This document shows, in pieces, positions 36,968-45,964 of a stretch of DNA of 64,000 nucleotides (its first letter is position 1; every line of letters begins with the position of its first letter). The stretch lies in assembly GCF_030142075.1 (NCBI RefSeq), contig NZ_CP126241.1:2976001-3040000 (forward strand). The letters are read 5' to 3'. Origin of the DNA: Arthrobacter sp. zg-Y20. GTDB lineage: Bacteria; Actinomycetota; Actinomycetes; Actinomycetales; Micrococcaceae. Made by a program: the position numbers and the translations under genes. The notes under the pieces were generated by a model, which saw only the letters and a list, made by a program, of their open reading frames with translations, ran no database searches and was not told the DNA's origin.

Positions 36968-37923
36968 TGTCCGCTTTTCCCCTCGCGTCAACGGCACGGA
37001 AAGCGGCTTGGCTGGCCGGGGGCGTCGCTGCGAGCGGCGCCTCTGCGCTGGCCTACGGCTGCTTTATTGAACGCAACCTCTTCAGCGTCCGGGAGGAGAC
37101 CGTCAGGGTCCTTCCGGCTGGAAGTGCGCCCTTGCGGGTCCTGCACCTTTCCGACATCCACTTTGTTCCCGGCCAGGACCGCAAGGTCCGCTGGCTGCAG
37201 GGGCTGGCGGACCTGGAGCCGGACCTGGTGGTGAACACCGGTGACAACCTCAGCCATCTTCAGGCGGTGCCTCCGGTGCTGGAGGCGCTCAAACCGGTGA
37301 TGCGGTTCCCGGGAGTGTTTGTGCCGGGGTCAAACGACTACTACGCGCCCGTGCTGAAAAACCCGTTCACCTATTTCACCGGGCCGTCCAAGCACAAGCG
37401 GACCCCGGACGAACTTCCGTTCGGCTCCCTCTTCGGGGCGTTCCGCGAAGCCGGCTGGCGGGACCTCACCAATACCGGCACCGTTATGGACCTGGCCGGT
37501 CTGCGCCTGAACTTCTCCGGTGTGGACGACCCGCACCTCAAACGCGACCGGTACCAGGGCTTCCGTGACCTTGACGACGCCGACAGCACCGGCGGTACGG
37601 CGGTACCGGCACCCGAAGTAAAGATCGGCGTTGCCCACGCTCCGTACCAGCGGGTGCTCAACCAGTTCACCGGTGGTGGAGCCGACATTATCCTGGCCGG
37701 CCACACGCACGGCGGACAGGTGTGCATTCCCGGGTACGGCGCCCTCGTCAGCAACTGCGACCTGCCCACCTGGCAGGCCAAAGGCCTCACGTCGTGGGCC
37801 CACGGGGGACGCCGGGTTCCCCTGAATGTCTCCGCAGGCATCGGAACCTCCCGGTTCGCTCCGGTGCGGTTTGCCTGCCGCCCCGAAGCGGTCCTGCTAA
37901 CCCTCACGGCCCGCGACTCCTGA
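36967..37923 (+). CDS. Metallophosphoesterase
   Basis: A 318-residue calcineurin-like phosphoesterase. Metal-ligand blocks: VLHLSDIHFVPGQ (D-x-H), VVNTGDNLSHLQA (GDN), VFVPGSNDYYAP (GSND in place of GNHD), and ILAGHTHGGQVCIPG (GHTHGGQ). An N-terminal hydrophobic stretch (AAWLAGGVAASGASALAYG) anchors or exports it. GTG 36967 shares one base with the PBP stop, so it is co-transcribed with the cell-wall synthase; equivalent to Rv3683. Confidence 0.87.
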   Translation: MSAFPLASTARKAAWLAGGVAASGASALAYGCFIERNLFSVREETVRVLPAGSAPLRVLHLSDIHFVPGQDRKVRWLQGLADLEPDLVVNTGDNLSHLQAVPPVLEALKPVMRFPGVFVPGSNDYYAPVLKNPFTYFTGPSKHKRTPDELPFGSLFGAFREAGWRDLTNTGTVMDLAGLRLNFSGVDDPHLKRDRYQGFRDLDDADSTGGTAVPAPEVKIGVAHAPYQRVLNQFTGGGADIILAGHTHGGQVCIPGYGALVSNCDLPTWQAKGLTSWAHGGRRVPLNVSAGIGTSRFAPVRFACRPEAVLLTLTARDS

Positions 37924-37939
37924 CCGGCGCAGGCCCGGA

Positions 37940-37975
37940 AAACCGGCCTCCGGCGGGGGCAGCGGAGGCCGGTTT
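37940..37975 (+). terminator. Terminator hairpin after the metallophosphoesterase gene
   Basis: AAACCGGCCTCCG pairs with CGGAGGCCGGTTT (13 pairs, 10-base loop), 16 bases after the stop. Confidence 0.7.
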
Positions 37976-38051
37976 CGCAGAATCGGGGTTTGTCTAGTAT
38001 CCTTGTAAAGTTGCTTCGCGAGGTGGTCAAAGACCTTCGAAACAATGGTTA

Positions 38052-38129
<78 letters not shown>

Positions 38130-38130
38130 C

Positions 38131-38167
38131 AAGGCTCCGGTCAGAGAAATCTGACCGGAGCCTTTTG
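38131..38167 (+). terminator. Rho-independent terminator of tRNA-Pro
   Basis: AAGGCTCCGGTCAGA and its complement form a 15-pair stem on a GAAA loop, running into a T-rich end, 2 bases after the tRNA. Confidence 0.9.
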
Positions 38168-38220
38168 CGTTAAGCGGACACTTTTATGGGTGAGCGGGCT
38201 CTCTTGCCTTAGCGGCAGCT

Positions 38221-38250
38221 GCCGGCGCCCTGCGGCTGCAGGGCACCGGC
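38221..38250 (-). terminator. Hairpin downstream of purC
   Basis: A 13-pair stem with one mismatch (GCCGGCGCCCTGC and GCAGGGCACCGGC) on a GGCT loop, 10 bases past the purC stop; no T run. Confidence 0.5.
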
Positions 38251-38259
38251 CGGACGCTC

Positions 38260-39168
38260 CTACACGAACGCTTTGCCCGTCAGCCGCTCGTACGCCTCAA
38301 CGTAGCGGGCGCGGGTGCGTTCCACGACGTCGTCCGGCAGCGCCGGGGGCGGGGTGTCCGATGCCTTGTCCCAGCCGGAGGCGGGCGAGGTAAGCCAGTC
38401 CCGCACATACTGCTTGTCGAAGGAGGGCTGTGCCTGTCCCGGGGCGTACAGGGCCGCGTCCCAGAACCGGGAGGAGTCCGGGGTCAGTACTTCATCGCCC
38501 AGGGTGACTGTCCCGGTTGCCGGATCCAGGCCAAACTCCACTTTGGTGTCGGCCAGGATGATGCCGCGTTCCCGGGCGATGGCCTCGGCCCGGGTATAGA
38601 TGTCCAAGGTCAGCGACCTCAGCTGCTCCGCCGTCCCGGCACCCACTGTATCCACCACGGCCTCGTAGGTGATGTTCTCGTCGTGCTCGCCCTGTTCGGC
38701 CTTGGCGGACGGCGTGAAGACCGCCGGCGCAATCCGGGATCCGTCGACCAGTCCGCCCGGCAGCGGCAGCCCGCACACGGTCTGTGAAGCGCGGTACTCT
38801 GCCAGGCCTGAGCCGGTCAGGTAGCCGCGGGCAATGCATTCCACCGGGTACATGTCCAGCTTCCTGCAGATCATTGCCCGCCCGGCAACCGCCTCCGGGA
38901 TGCCCTCGTCCGCGGACAGGACGTGGTTGGGCACCTCGGCCAGCTGCTCGAACCACCACAGGCTCAGCTGGGTCAGGATGCGGCCCTTGTCCGGGATAAC
39001 GCTGGAGAGCACATGGTCATACGCGCTGATCCGGTCCGAGGCCACCACCAGGACCCGGCCGTCCCCGGTTTCCTCCGCCTCGCCGTCGGGCACATAGAGA
39101 TCGCGGACCTTCCCGGAATAGACGTGCCGCCAGCCCGGCAGCTCGGGCGCCGAGCCCAGCCCGTTCAT
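38260..39168 (-). CDS. purC: SAICAR synthase (PurC)
   Basis: A 302-residue enzyme ligating aspartate to CAIR in purine synthesis. Landmarks: HVYSGKVRDLYVPDG (nucleotide loop), VVASDRISAYDHVLSSVIPDKG, PVECIARGYLTGSGLAEY and IILADTKVEFGLD. The ATG overlaps the purD stop as ATGA, so purD-purC is one operon. Confidence 0.96.
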   Translation of the reverse strand: MNGLGSAPELPGWRHVYSGKVRDLYVPDGEAEETGDGRVLVVASDRISAYDHVLSSVIPDKGRILTQLSLWWFEQLAEVPNHVLSADEGIPEAVAGRAMICRKLDMYPVECIARGYLTGSGLAEYRASQTVCGLPLPGGLVDGSRIAPAVFTPSAKAEQGEHDENITYEAVVDTVGAGTAEQLRSLTLDIYTRAEAIARERGIILADTKVEFGLDPATGTVTLGDEVLTPDSSRFWDAALYAPGQAQPSFDKQYVRDWLTSPASGWDKASDTPPPALPDDVVERTRARYVEAYERLTGKAFV

Positions 39169-40487
39169 GCCCGGTCCCCTTCAATGGCTGCTTCCGGCCG
39201 GGCGCCGGCACTGCCCTCGGGCACCTGCACTTCCCCCCGCGCGGCCTTCAACGCAATGTCGGTGCGGTGCTGGGAGCCCTCCAGCTGGATGAGGTCCACT
39301 CCCGCGTAGGCACGCTCCCGTGCGGCGGCCAGGTCCTCCCCCAGCCCGACGACGGCGAGCACCCGGCCCCCGGCGCTGCGCACCTTGTCCTTCTTCAGCC
39401 GTGTCCCGGCGTGCAGCACGTGTACGCCGTCAAGCCGTTCGGCCTTCTTCAGGCCGCGCACCCGGTCACCGGTACGGGGCGCGTCCGGATAGTTTTCGGC
39501 GGCGACCACGACGGCGACGGCCGGGCGCGGGTCCCACTTGAGCTGTTCCATGGCATCCAGTTCGCCCTTTGCTGCTGCCATCAGCAGTCCGCCCAGCGGT
39601 GTCTTCAGCCGGGCGAGCACGGCCTGCGTTTCCGGATCCCCGAAGCGGGCGTTGAACTCGATGACCCGCACGCCGCGGGTGGTCAGCGCCAGGCCGCAGT
39701 ACAGGACGCCCACAAAGGGGGTGCCGCGGGATGCCATTTCATCGATGGTGGGCTGGGCAACCCGGCGGACCACGTCATCGACGAGCCCGGCAGGTGCCCA
39801 GTCGAGCGGCGAATAGGCGCCCATGCCGCCGGTGTTGGGTCCGGCGTCGTCGTCGAACACGCGTTTGAAGTCCTGGGCTGGTGCCAGCGGCACCACGTGC
39901 CGGCCGTCCGAGAGGACAAAAAGGGACACTTCGGGACCGTCCAGGAACTCCTCGATGACCACGCTCCCGCCGGCGTCGAAGCAGGCCCGGGCATGTTCGA
40001 GCGCGGCATCCCGGTCCGCCGTCACCACCACGCCTTTGCCTGCGGCCAGCCCGTCATCCTTGACCACGAAGGGGGCGCCGAAGGTGTCAAGGGCATCCGC
40101 GGCTTCATCCGCCGTCTTGGCCACCCGGGCCATGGCGGTGGGGACGTTGGCCGCCGCCATGACCTGCTTCGCGAAGGCCTTGGACGCTTCCAGCTGCGCA
40201 GCGGCGCGGGAGGGGCCGAAGACCGCGACACCGGCCTCCCGCAGGGCGTCGGCCACCCCGGCGGCAAGCGGCGCCTCGGGGCCGACCACCACCAGGTCTG
40301 AGCCGAGGGAGAGCGCGAGCTCCGTCACGGCCTGCGGATCAGCAGCATCCACGGGGTGCACGGGAACCAGCTGCGCAATACCGGCGTTGCCGGGGGCTGC
40401 GTGGACCTCGCGGACATACGGGTCGGCTAAGAGGGATCGGACAAGGGCATGTTCGCGGCCGCCTGGGCCAACAACGAGTACCTTCAC
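39165..40487 (-). CDS. purD: Phosphoribosylamine-glycine ligase (PurD)
   Basis: A 440-residue ATP-grasp enzyme making GAR. MKVLVVGPGGREHALVRSL, PSRAAAQLEASKAFAKQVM, PFVVKDDGLAAGKGVVV and NTGGMGAYSPLDW are diagnostic, with RFGDPETQ near the metal site. GTG 40487 starts the conserved sequence. It is transcribed away from the asparaginase gene; the 285-base divergent gap carries no other recognisable feature than their start regions. Confidence 0.96.
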   Translation of the reverse strand: MKVLVVGPGGREHALVRSLLADPYVREVHAAPGNAGIAQLVPVHPVDAADPQAVTELALSLGSDLVVVGPEAPLAAGVADALREAGVAVFGPSRAAAQLEASKAFAKQVMAAANVPTAMARVAKTADEAADALDTFGAPFVVKDDGLAAGKGVVVTADRDAALEHARACFDAGGSVVIEEFLDGPEVSLFVLSDGRHVVPLAPAQDFKRVFDDDAGPNTGGMGAYSPLDWAPAGLVDDVVRRVAQPTIDEMASRGTPFVGVLYCGLALTTRGVRVIEFNARFGDPETQAVLARLKTPLGGLLMAAAKGELDAMEQLKWDPRPAVAVVVAAENYPDAPRTGDRVRGLKKAERLDGVHVLHAGTRLKKDKVRSAGGRVLAVVGLGEDLAAARERAYAGVDLIQLEGSQHRTDIALKAARGEVQVPEGSAGARPEAAIEGDRA

Positions 40488-40759
40488 AGTAGTTCAGGGT
40501 ACTTGCTGGCATCGGACCCCCGAAAGCAACTCCCCCACATGACGCGCCGGCCCCTGAGTCCACCTGCCTGCTACCTATTTGCGCTTCGCGGGTACCCGCA
40601 TGCGTGGGCACCATTGCAGGTAGCCGGCACCCGTCCGATAGTGGAACTGCGGCAGGCGCCGCAGGCAGCGCACTCCGCGGACCGGCGGGGGGCAGCAAGA
40701 TCGACGGCGGTGCCGGGGCCGTCATCGCCGGCTTGCCCCCCGCGGACTCCGCACCCGCT

Positions 40760-40765
40760 TAGACT
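40760..40765 (+). promoter_or_regulatory. Putative -10 element of leaderless asparaginase gene
   Basis: TAGACT, 7 bases, then the ATG at 40773; no ribosome site. Confidence 0.45.
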
Positions 40766-40772
40766 GAATGGC

Positions 40773-41777
40773 ATGCCTGCAACTTTTACCGCGTCCGACG
40801 CCGTTGAACTGGCCGTACTTGAGCGCAACGGTTTCATTGAATCCCGCCACATCGGCTCCGCCGTCGTAATGGCCGGCGACGGGACCGTGGTCACCGAACT
40901 CGGTGACATCACTTCCCCCATCTTTCCGCGCTCCACGCTGAAGCCGTTCCAGGCTGTGGCCGCCATGCAGGCCGGAGTCCCGTTGCGCGGTGCGCAGGTG
41001 GCACTGGCCGCGGCGAGCCACGTGGGCTCGCGCGAGCACATGGACGTGGTGCGCGGGATGCTGTCCGCGGCCGGCGTCACCGAAGGCCACCTGCAGTGTC
41101 CCGAGGACTGGCCGCAGGACACCGAGGCCCGCAACGAACTAATCCGGGAGGGCAAGGGGCCGCAGCGTCTGGCCTTCAACTGTTCGGGCAAGCACGCCGC
41201 GTTCCTGTGGGCCTGCACCGAGAACAACTGGGACCACGCCACCTACCTGGATCCCCGGCATCCACTGCAGCAGCGCATTGCCGAAGTGATCGAGGAATTC
41301 ACCGGCGAGACCGTGCAGCACTGGGCCGTAGACGGCTGCGGCGCGCCGTTGGCCGCTGTGTCCCTGACCGGGCTCGCACGCGGCATCGGGCGGCTGGCCA
41401 AGGCTCCGTCCGGCAAACACGGCAACGCCCGTGCCGCTACCGTGGCCACCGCCATGCTGGACTACCCGTGGGCTGTCCACGGGCACGGCCGGGAGAACAC
41501 CATTGTGATGGAAGACCTGGGCATCATCGCGAAGAACGGCGCCGAGGGCGTTCTGGTGCTGGGCACCGAGACGGGCGCCTCGGTGGCCCTGAAGATGCTT
41601 GACGGCAGCACCCGCGCCGCCTCGCTGGTGGGCCTGACGCTGCTCGCTGCCAGCGGCGCGGTGGATCCGCTGGCCGTGGAGAAGGTCCTGGCAAAAATCA
41701 TGCAGCCGGTGCTGGGCGGCGGACGCCCGGTGGGCAGCCTCCGGCTGGGCGCACCCGTCACCGCACTGCTGGGCTAG
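40773..41777 (+). CDS. Rhizobium etli-type L-asparaginase (PF06089)
   Basis: A 334-residue protein of the asparaginase family first defined by Rhizobium etli ReAV, unrelated to E. coli asparaginases. The unusual active site is all present: the Ser-Lys tandem S54-T-L-K57 in PRSTLKPFQ, Ser82 in AASHVGS, Cys137 and Lys140 in NCSGKH, Asp187 and Cys189 in DGCGAP (the last Cys, Lys, Cys set binds zinc in ReAV), and a later Lys in KNGAEGV. It would release ammonia from asparagine. The stop overlaps the next gene by one base. Confidence 0.85.
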   Translation: MPATFTASDAVELAVLERNGFIESRHIGSAVVMAGDGTVVTELGDITSPIFPRSTLKPFQAVAAMQAGVPLRGAQVALAAASHVGSREHMDVVRGMLSAAGVTEGHLQCPEDWPQDTEARNELIREGKGPQRLAFNCSGKHAAFLWACTENNWDHATYLDPRHPLQQRIAEVIEEFTGETVQHWAVDGCGAPLAAVSLTGLARGIGRLAKAPSGKHGNARAATVATAMLDYPWAVHGHGRENTIVMEDLGIIAKNGAEGVLVLGTETGASVALKMLDGSTRAASLVGLTLLAASGAVDPLAVEKVLAKIMQPVLGGGRPVGSLRLGAPVTALLG

Positions 41778-42145
41778 TGGTGGCACGGCGCCGGATCACC
41801 GCCGAGGACGGACGGTCTGCCCTGCGGGCCGCCGCCGGCGGCGGAGCTGACCACAACACCACCGCCACTGCGGTGCGTTACGCCTTGGAGGAACTCGCTG
41901 CCCGCGCTCCGGGCAACAGCGTGGAGGTACGGGTTCCGCCGTTTGGCGTTACGCAGTGCGTGGCCGGGCCGCGGCATACCCGCGGCACCCCGCCCAACGT
42001 CATCGAGACCGACGGCGCCACCTGGCTTGCGCTGGCCACCGGGCAGCAGACCTGGGCCGACGCCGTCGCGGCCGGGAAGGTCGCAGCATCCGGGCTGCGC
42101 GCCGACCTTGCGGACGTGCTTCCGCTGTTCCCGGCCAGCCGCTAG
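41777..42145 (+). CDS. Sterol carrier family protein
   Basis: A 122-residue protein of a small actinobacterial family related to SCP2: [30 protein letters not shown], then [31 protein letters not shown], the SCP2-like end. Ligand unknown. Starts at GTG 41777 (or the adjacent GTG 41780), overlapping the asparaginase stop, so the two are co-translated. Confidence 0.75.
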   Translation: MVARRRITAEDGRSALRAAAGGGADHNTTATAVRYALEELAARAPGNSVEVRVPPFGVTQCVAGPRHTRGTPPNVIETDGATWLALATGQQTWADAVAAGKVAASGLRADLADVLPLFPASR

Positions 42146-42253
42146 GCGCGCAGCCGGACCGCCCGCAGCCCAGCCGGGTCCTTCCGTCCGGCGCCGGGCT
42201 GTTCAGCGCCGGGTTGTTCAGCGCCGGGAACGCGGCCGGGTGTTTACGGCCGG

Positions 42254-42259
42254 TAGAAT
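42254..42259 (+). promoter_or_regulatory. Putative -10 element, near consensus, of leaderless small membrane gene
   Basis: TAGAAT ends 6 bases before the ATG at 42266. Confidence 0.5.
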
Positions 42260-42265
42260 CGAAGC

Positions 42266-42559
42266 ATGCAGCACACCCCCGAGCGCCGCGAGATCACGGT
42301 CCGCCGCGCCCCACGCTTTGTCCCTTTTATGGCGCTGGGAGTGATCGCCGGATTCATTGCCGCCATTGTTCTCGCCTACGGCGGCCCGGAGGATCCCGAG
42401 TTCACCCGCTCCGCAACGCTGGGCTTCTTCACCATGATGTTCGCTATGCCGGGCCTGGCGCTGGGCGCCCTGCTGGCCCTGCTGCTTGACTGGCTCAGCG
42501 TGCGCAAGAGCCGCCGCGCCACGGTGGAGGGACTGGATTCCGGCGAACCGGAGAGCTAG
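42266..42559 (+). CDS. Small two-helix membrane protein
   Basis: A 97-residue protein with hydrophobic segments at about 21-40 (FMALGVIAGFIAAIVLAYGG) and 52-75 (LGFFTMMFAMPGLALGALLALLLDWL, split around Pro), a basic N-terminus and C-terminus. Conserved position beside purF in relatives is likely, but its function is unknown. Upstream, GTTCAGCGCCGGG is repeated in tandem (about 42200-42230). Confidence 0.75.
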   Translation: MQHTPERREITVRRAPRFVPFMALGVIAGFIAAIVLAYGGPEDPEFTRSATLGFFTMMFAMPGLALGALLALLLDWLSVRKSRRATVEGLDSGEPES

Positions 42560-42617
42560 CGAACAGCGGCATGCGTAACGTTGTGCGCATACGGACGTGA
42601 GGCATCTATCAGCGTGA

Positions 42618-42623
42618 GACAAT
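42618..42623 (+). promoter_or_regulatory. Putative -10 element of leaderless purF
   Basis: GACAAT, then 6 bases, then the ATG at 42630; no ribosome site. Confidence 0.4.
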
Positions 42624-42629
42624 GCTCTC

Positions 42630-44195
42630 ATGGCACGCGGAGACGGACAGCTTTCCCATGATCTACTGCCCGGCGAAAAAGGCCCACAGGATGCCTGTGG
42701 AGTCTTTGGCGTCTGGGCCCCCGGCGAAGAGGTAGCAAAGCTTACCTATTACGGGTTGTACGCACTACAGCACCGGGGGCAGGAATCGGCGGGCATCGCC
42801 ACAAGCGACGGCAACCGCATCAGCGTCTACAAGGACATGGGCCTGGTCTCCCAGGTCTTTGACGAGACCACGCTCAACACCCTCGTGGGGCATATCGCCG
42901 TCGGGCACTGCCGGTATTCCACCACCGGCGCGTCGCACTGGGCCAATGCCCAGCCCACTCTGGGCGCCACCGCCGCCGGCACCGTGGCCCTGGCGCACAA
43001 CGGCAACCTGACCAACTCCGCTGAACTGTATGAACTGATCATCGAACGCGAGGGCCGGCCCCGCTCCGGGGAAATAGCCCAGGGAAACACCTCAGACACC
43101 GCTTTGGTCACCGCCCTGCTCAACGGCAGCGACGGCCGCTCCCTCGAAGACACGGCCATGGAACTGCTGCCCAAACTGCGCGGCGCGTTCTCCTTCGTGT
43201 TTATGGACGAAGGCACGTTGTACGCGGCACGCGACACCTACGGGGTTCGCCCCCTGGTCCTCGGCCGGCTGGAACGCGGCTGGGTGGTGGCTTCGGAAGG
43301 TTCCGCACTGGCCACCGTAGGCGCCAGCTTCATCCGGGAAATCAAGCCCGGTGAATTCATTGCCATCGACGATAACGGCGTCCGCAGCCGGACTTTCGGG
43401 CAGCCGACGCCGGCCGGCTGCGTCTTTGAATACGTCTATCTGGCCCGTCCGGACGCCACCATCGCCGGACGCTCCGTCTACGAATCCCGCGTTGAGATGG
43501 GCCGCCAGCTGGCCCGGGAACACCCGGTGGAAGCAGACATCGTGATCCCGGTGCCGGAGTCGGGCACACCCGCCGCCGTGGGATACGCCGAGGAATCGGG
43601 CATCCCCTTCGCCCACGGCTTCGTCAAGAATTCCTACGTGGGGCGGACCTTCATCCAGCCCAGCCAGACCCTGCGCCAGCTGGGCATCAAGCTCAAGCTC
43701 AATGCCCTGGAATCAGTGATCCGCGGCAAGCGCGTGGTGGTGGTGGACGACTCGATTGTGCGCGGCAACACCCAGCGAGCCATTGTTCGGATGCTGCACG
43801 AAGCCGGCGCCGTGGAAGTCCACGTCAAAATCTCCTCACCGCCGGTAAAGTGGCCGTGTTTCTACGGCATCGATTTCGCATCCCGCGCCGAGCTCATCGC
43901 CAATGGAGCCGCCGTGGAGGAGATCCGGGCGTCCATCGGTGCGGACAGCTTGGCCTACATCTCCGAAGACGGCATGATCGGGGCGACCCGCCAGCCGCGG
44001 GAACGCCTGTGCACGGCCTGCTTCACCGGCGTTTACCCCATCGAGCTGCCCTCCGCGGACCGGCTGGGCAAGAACCTCCTGGAAGCGGACGCCGGGAACC
44101 CTGCGGAGAGCAGCGGGGCCAACGGCTGCGACCCCGGCCCGGACAGCGAATACGAGAACCTGCTCAACGATTCCGAAAAGAAAGAGGCCGTATGA
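42630..44195 (+). CDS. purF: Amidophosphoribosyltransferase (PurF)
   Basis: A 521-residue enzyme for the first step of purine synthesis. After a short propeptide, the N-terminal nucleophile is the Cys of DACGVFGVWAPGEE; YALQHRGQESAGIA and GNLTNSAELYE follow. The PRPP loop is KRVVVVDDSIVRGNTQRAIV, and cysteines in RLCTACFTGVYP with the earlier ones suit the 4Fe-4S form. Two-gene operon with purM. Confidence 0.96.
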   Translation: MARGDGQLSHDLLPGEKGPQDACGVFGVWAPGEEVAKLTYYGLYALQHRGQESAGIATSDGNRISVYKDMGLVSQVFDETTLNTLVGHIAVGHCRYSTTGASHWANAQPTLGATAAGTVALAHNGNLTNSAELYELIIEREGRPRSGEIAQGNTSDTALVTALLNGSDGRSLEDTAMELLPKLRGAFSFVFMDEGTLYAARDTYGVRPLVLGRLERGWVVASEGSALATVGASFIREIKPGEFIAIDDNGVRSRTFGQPTPAGCVFEYVYLARPDATIAGRSVYESRVEMGRQLAREHPVEADIVIPVPESGTPAAVGYAEESGIPFAHGFVKNSYVGRTFIQPSQTLRQLGIKLKLNALESVIRGKRVVVVDDSIVRGNTQRAIVRMLHEAGAVEVHVKISSPPVKWPCFYGIDFASRAELIANGAAVEEIRASIGADSLAYISEDGMIGATRQPRERLCTACFTGVYPIELPSADRLGKNLLEADAGNPAESSGANGCDPGPDSEYENLLNDSEKKEAV

Positions 44196-45307
44196 ACGCG
44201 CCCGACACCTCCATCACCTACGCCTCCGCAGGGGTGGACGTTGAAGCCGGCGACAAAGCCGTTGAACTGATGAAGGCCGCGGTGAAGGCCACACACAATT
44301 CCTCGGTCCTCGGCGGGGTGGGCGGTTTCGCCGGGCTCTATGACGCATCCAAACTGCTGTCGTACACCAAGCCGCTGCTGGCGACGTCCACGGACGGCGT
44401 GGGAACCAAGGTGGCCATTGCCCAGGCGCTGGACATCCACGACACCATCGGCTTCGATCTGGTGGGCATGGTGGTGGACGACATCGTCGTGGTCGGCGCC
44501 GAGCCGCTCTTTATGACGGACTACATCGCCTGCGGCAAGGTGGTGCCGGAGCGGATCGCCGGCATTGTCCGCGGTATTGCCGCCGCCTGCGAGGTGGCCG
44601 GCACGGCCCTGGTGGGCGGGGAAACCGCCGAACATCCAGGACTGCTGGGCGAAAACGAGTACGACGTCGCCGGTGCGGCTACCGGTGTTGTCGAAGCGGA
44701 CCGGCTGCTGGGCCCGGACCGGGTGCGCCGCGGCGACGTGGTGATCGGGATGGCTTCTTCCGGAATCCACTCCAACGGCTATTCCCTGGTCCGCCGCGTG
44801 ATCAACCACGCCGGCTGGCAGTTGGAACGCCAGGTCTCGGAACTGGGCCGGACACTGGGCGAAGAACTGCTCGAGCCAACCCGCGTCTACGCGGCAGACT
44901 GCCTGGATCTGGCCCGGTACGACGCAGCCGGTGTGCACGGCTTCAGTCACGTGACCGGCGGCGGACTGGCCGCCAACCTGGCCCGGGTCCTGCCCAAGGG
45001 ACTGCAGGCCACAGTGGACCGCTCCACCTGGGAACTCCCGCCGGTGTTCAAGCTCATTGCCGAACTGGGCAACGTGCCCCAGCCGGACCTGGAACGCACC
45101 CTGAACCTGGGCGTGGGCATGGTGGCGATTGTGGACGCTGGCGGCGCCGATGCCGCACTGCGGCGGCTGGCTGCATTGGGAGTGCCCGCCTGGGTGATGG
45201 GCAGCGTGGGCGACGCCCAGGCGCCGGACGGCCCCGACGTCGACTTCGTCCAGGGCGCCAAGGGCGTGGACGGCGGAGCGGTGCGGCTGGTCGGCAGCTA
45301 CGCCTGA
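44192..45307 (+). CDS. purM: Phosphoribosylformylglycinamidine cyclo-ligase (PurM)
   Basis: A 371-residue AIR synthase: LLATSTDGVGTKVAIAQAL, DLVGMVVDDIVVVGAEPLFMTDYIA (split here at its Val-Gly), ALVGGETAEHPGL and HGFSHVTGGGLAANLARVLP are characteristic. The ATG overlaps the purF stop as ATGA, with AAAGAGG just upstream. A GC-rich inverted repeat follows at 45323-45346. Confidence 0.96.
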   Translation: MNAPDTSITYASAGVDVEAGDKAVELMKAAVKATHNSSVLGGVGGFAGLYDASKLLSYTKPLLATSTDGVGTKVAIAQALDIHDTIGFDLVGMVVDDIVVVGAEPLFMTDYIACGKVVPERIAGIVRGIAAACEVAGTALVGGETAEHPGLLGENEYDVAGAATGVVEADRLLGPDRVRRGDVVIGMASSGIHSNGYSLVRRVINHAGWQLERQVSELGRTLGEELLEPTRVYAADCLDLARYDAAGVHGFSHVTGGGLAANLARVLPKGLQATVDRSTWELPPVFKLIAELGNVPQPDLERTLNLGVGMVAIVDAGGADAALRRLAALGVPAWVMGSVGDAQAPDGPDVDFVQGAKGVDGGAVRLVGSYA

Positions 45308-45322
45308 CGAGGCAGCAGGACC

Positions 45323-45346
45323 GCCCCGGACCGCCCGGTCCGGGGC
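45323..45346 (+). terminator. GC-rich hairpin after purM
   Basis: CCCCGGACC pairs with GGTCCGGGG 13 bases past the stop; no T run, so terminator function is tentative. Confidence 0.45.
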
Positions 45347-45389
45347 CGTCTGCGTCCGGCCGCCCGGCAAGCCCGGCGTTAACGCCAAT

Positions 45390-45418
45390 CAGCGGACCCA
45401 CCCGAAGGTGGTCCGCTG
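45390..45418 (-). terminator. Hairpin after the DUF3073 gene
   Basis: CAGCGGACC(C)ACC and GGTGGTCCGCTG form a 12-pair stem with a one-base bulge on a CGAA loop, between convergent genes. Confidence 0.65.
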
Positions 45419-45454
45419 AAAGGATGGCAATTGGCCAATGTATTGAGGCTGCCG

Positions 45455-45688
45455 CTAGCCTGCGCGGCGATTGCCCTCATCATCGTCATCGTCGCCAAAT
45501 TGATCCGCGTACTTATCCTCGTACGCCGAGTAGTCGGGCTCAGCCGGCTCCTCGGGATATCGACTGGATGGACGGCTCGTCGGTCCAGAAAGCTCACGCT
45601 GGAGCGCCGAGTAGTCCGTGGCAGGGGTGAAGTACTTCATCTCCCGTGCCTGCTTGGTTGCTTTTGCCTTTTGACGGCCGCGCCCCAT
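45455..45688 (-). CDS. DUF3073 protein
   Basis: A 77-residue protein: basic N-terminus MGRGRQKAKATKQAREMKYF, then PATDYSALQREL and an acidic tail DDDDDEG. The family is typically found next to purM in high-GC Gram-positives; its function is unknown. GGGGG lies 7 bases before the ATG. Confidence 0.88.
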   Translation of the reverse strand: MGRGRQKAKATKQAREMKYFTPATDYSALQRELSGPTSRPSSRYPEEPAEPDYSAYEDKYADQFGDDDDDEGNRRAG

Positions 45689-45964
45689 GGCGTGACCCCC
45701 TTTTTGCGTCGATCCGGAGGCGGGTCGTTCGGGCAGATGAACGAGGCCTCGGAATATTTGGTCAATTTGTCGTAAGTACAGATTACATGTTTTCCCGCCG
45801 CCTTGTGCCCCCTGCAGTTCCGTCCGGGCTGCCCCGGGAGCACATCAGGCCGGCCTCCCCTGCACCTGCCCCTGCGCCGCCCCCCGAATATTGGCTAAAG
45901 TCAGGGGTAGATACAGTTTTGGGGCGCATCACAGCGCCACCTACAGGGAGGACCACCGTTCACC

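Noticed and set aside
45431-45775. Plus-strand frame of 114 codons with a hydrophobic start
   Set aside because: It is antisense to the DUF3073 gene, whose family match and ribosome site are strong.
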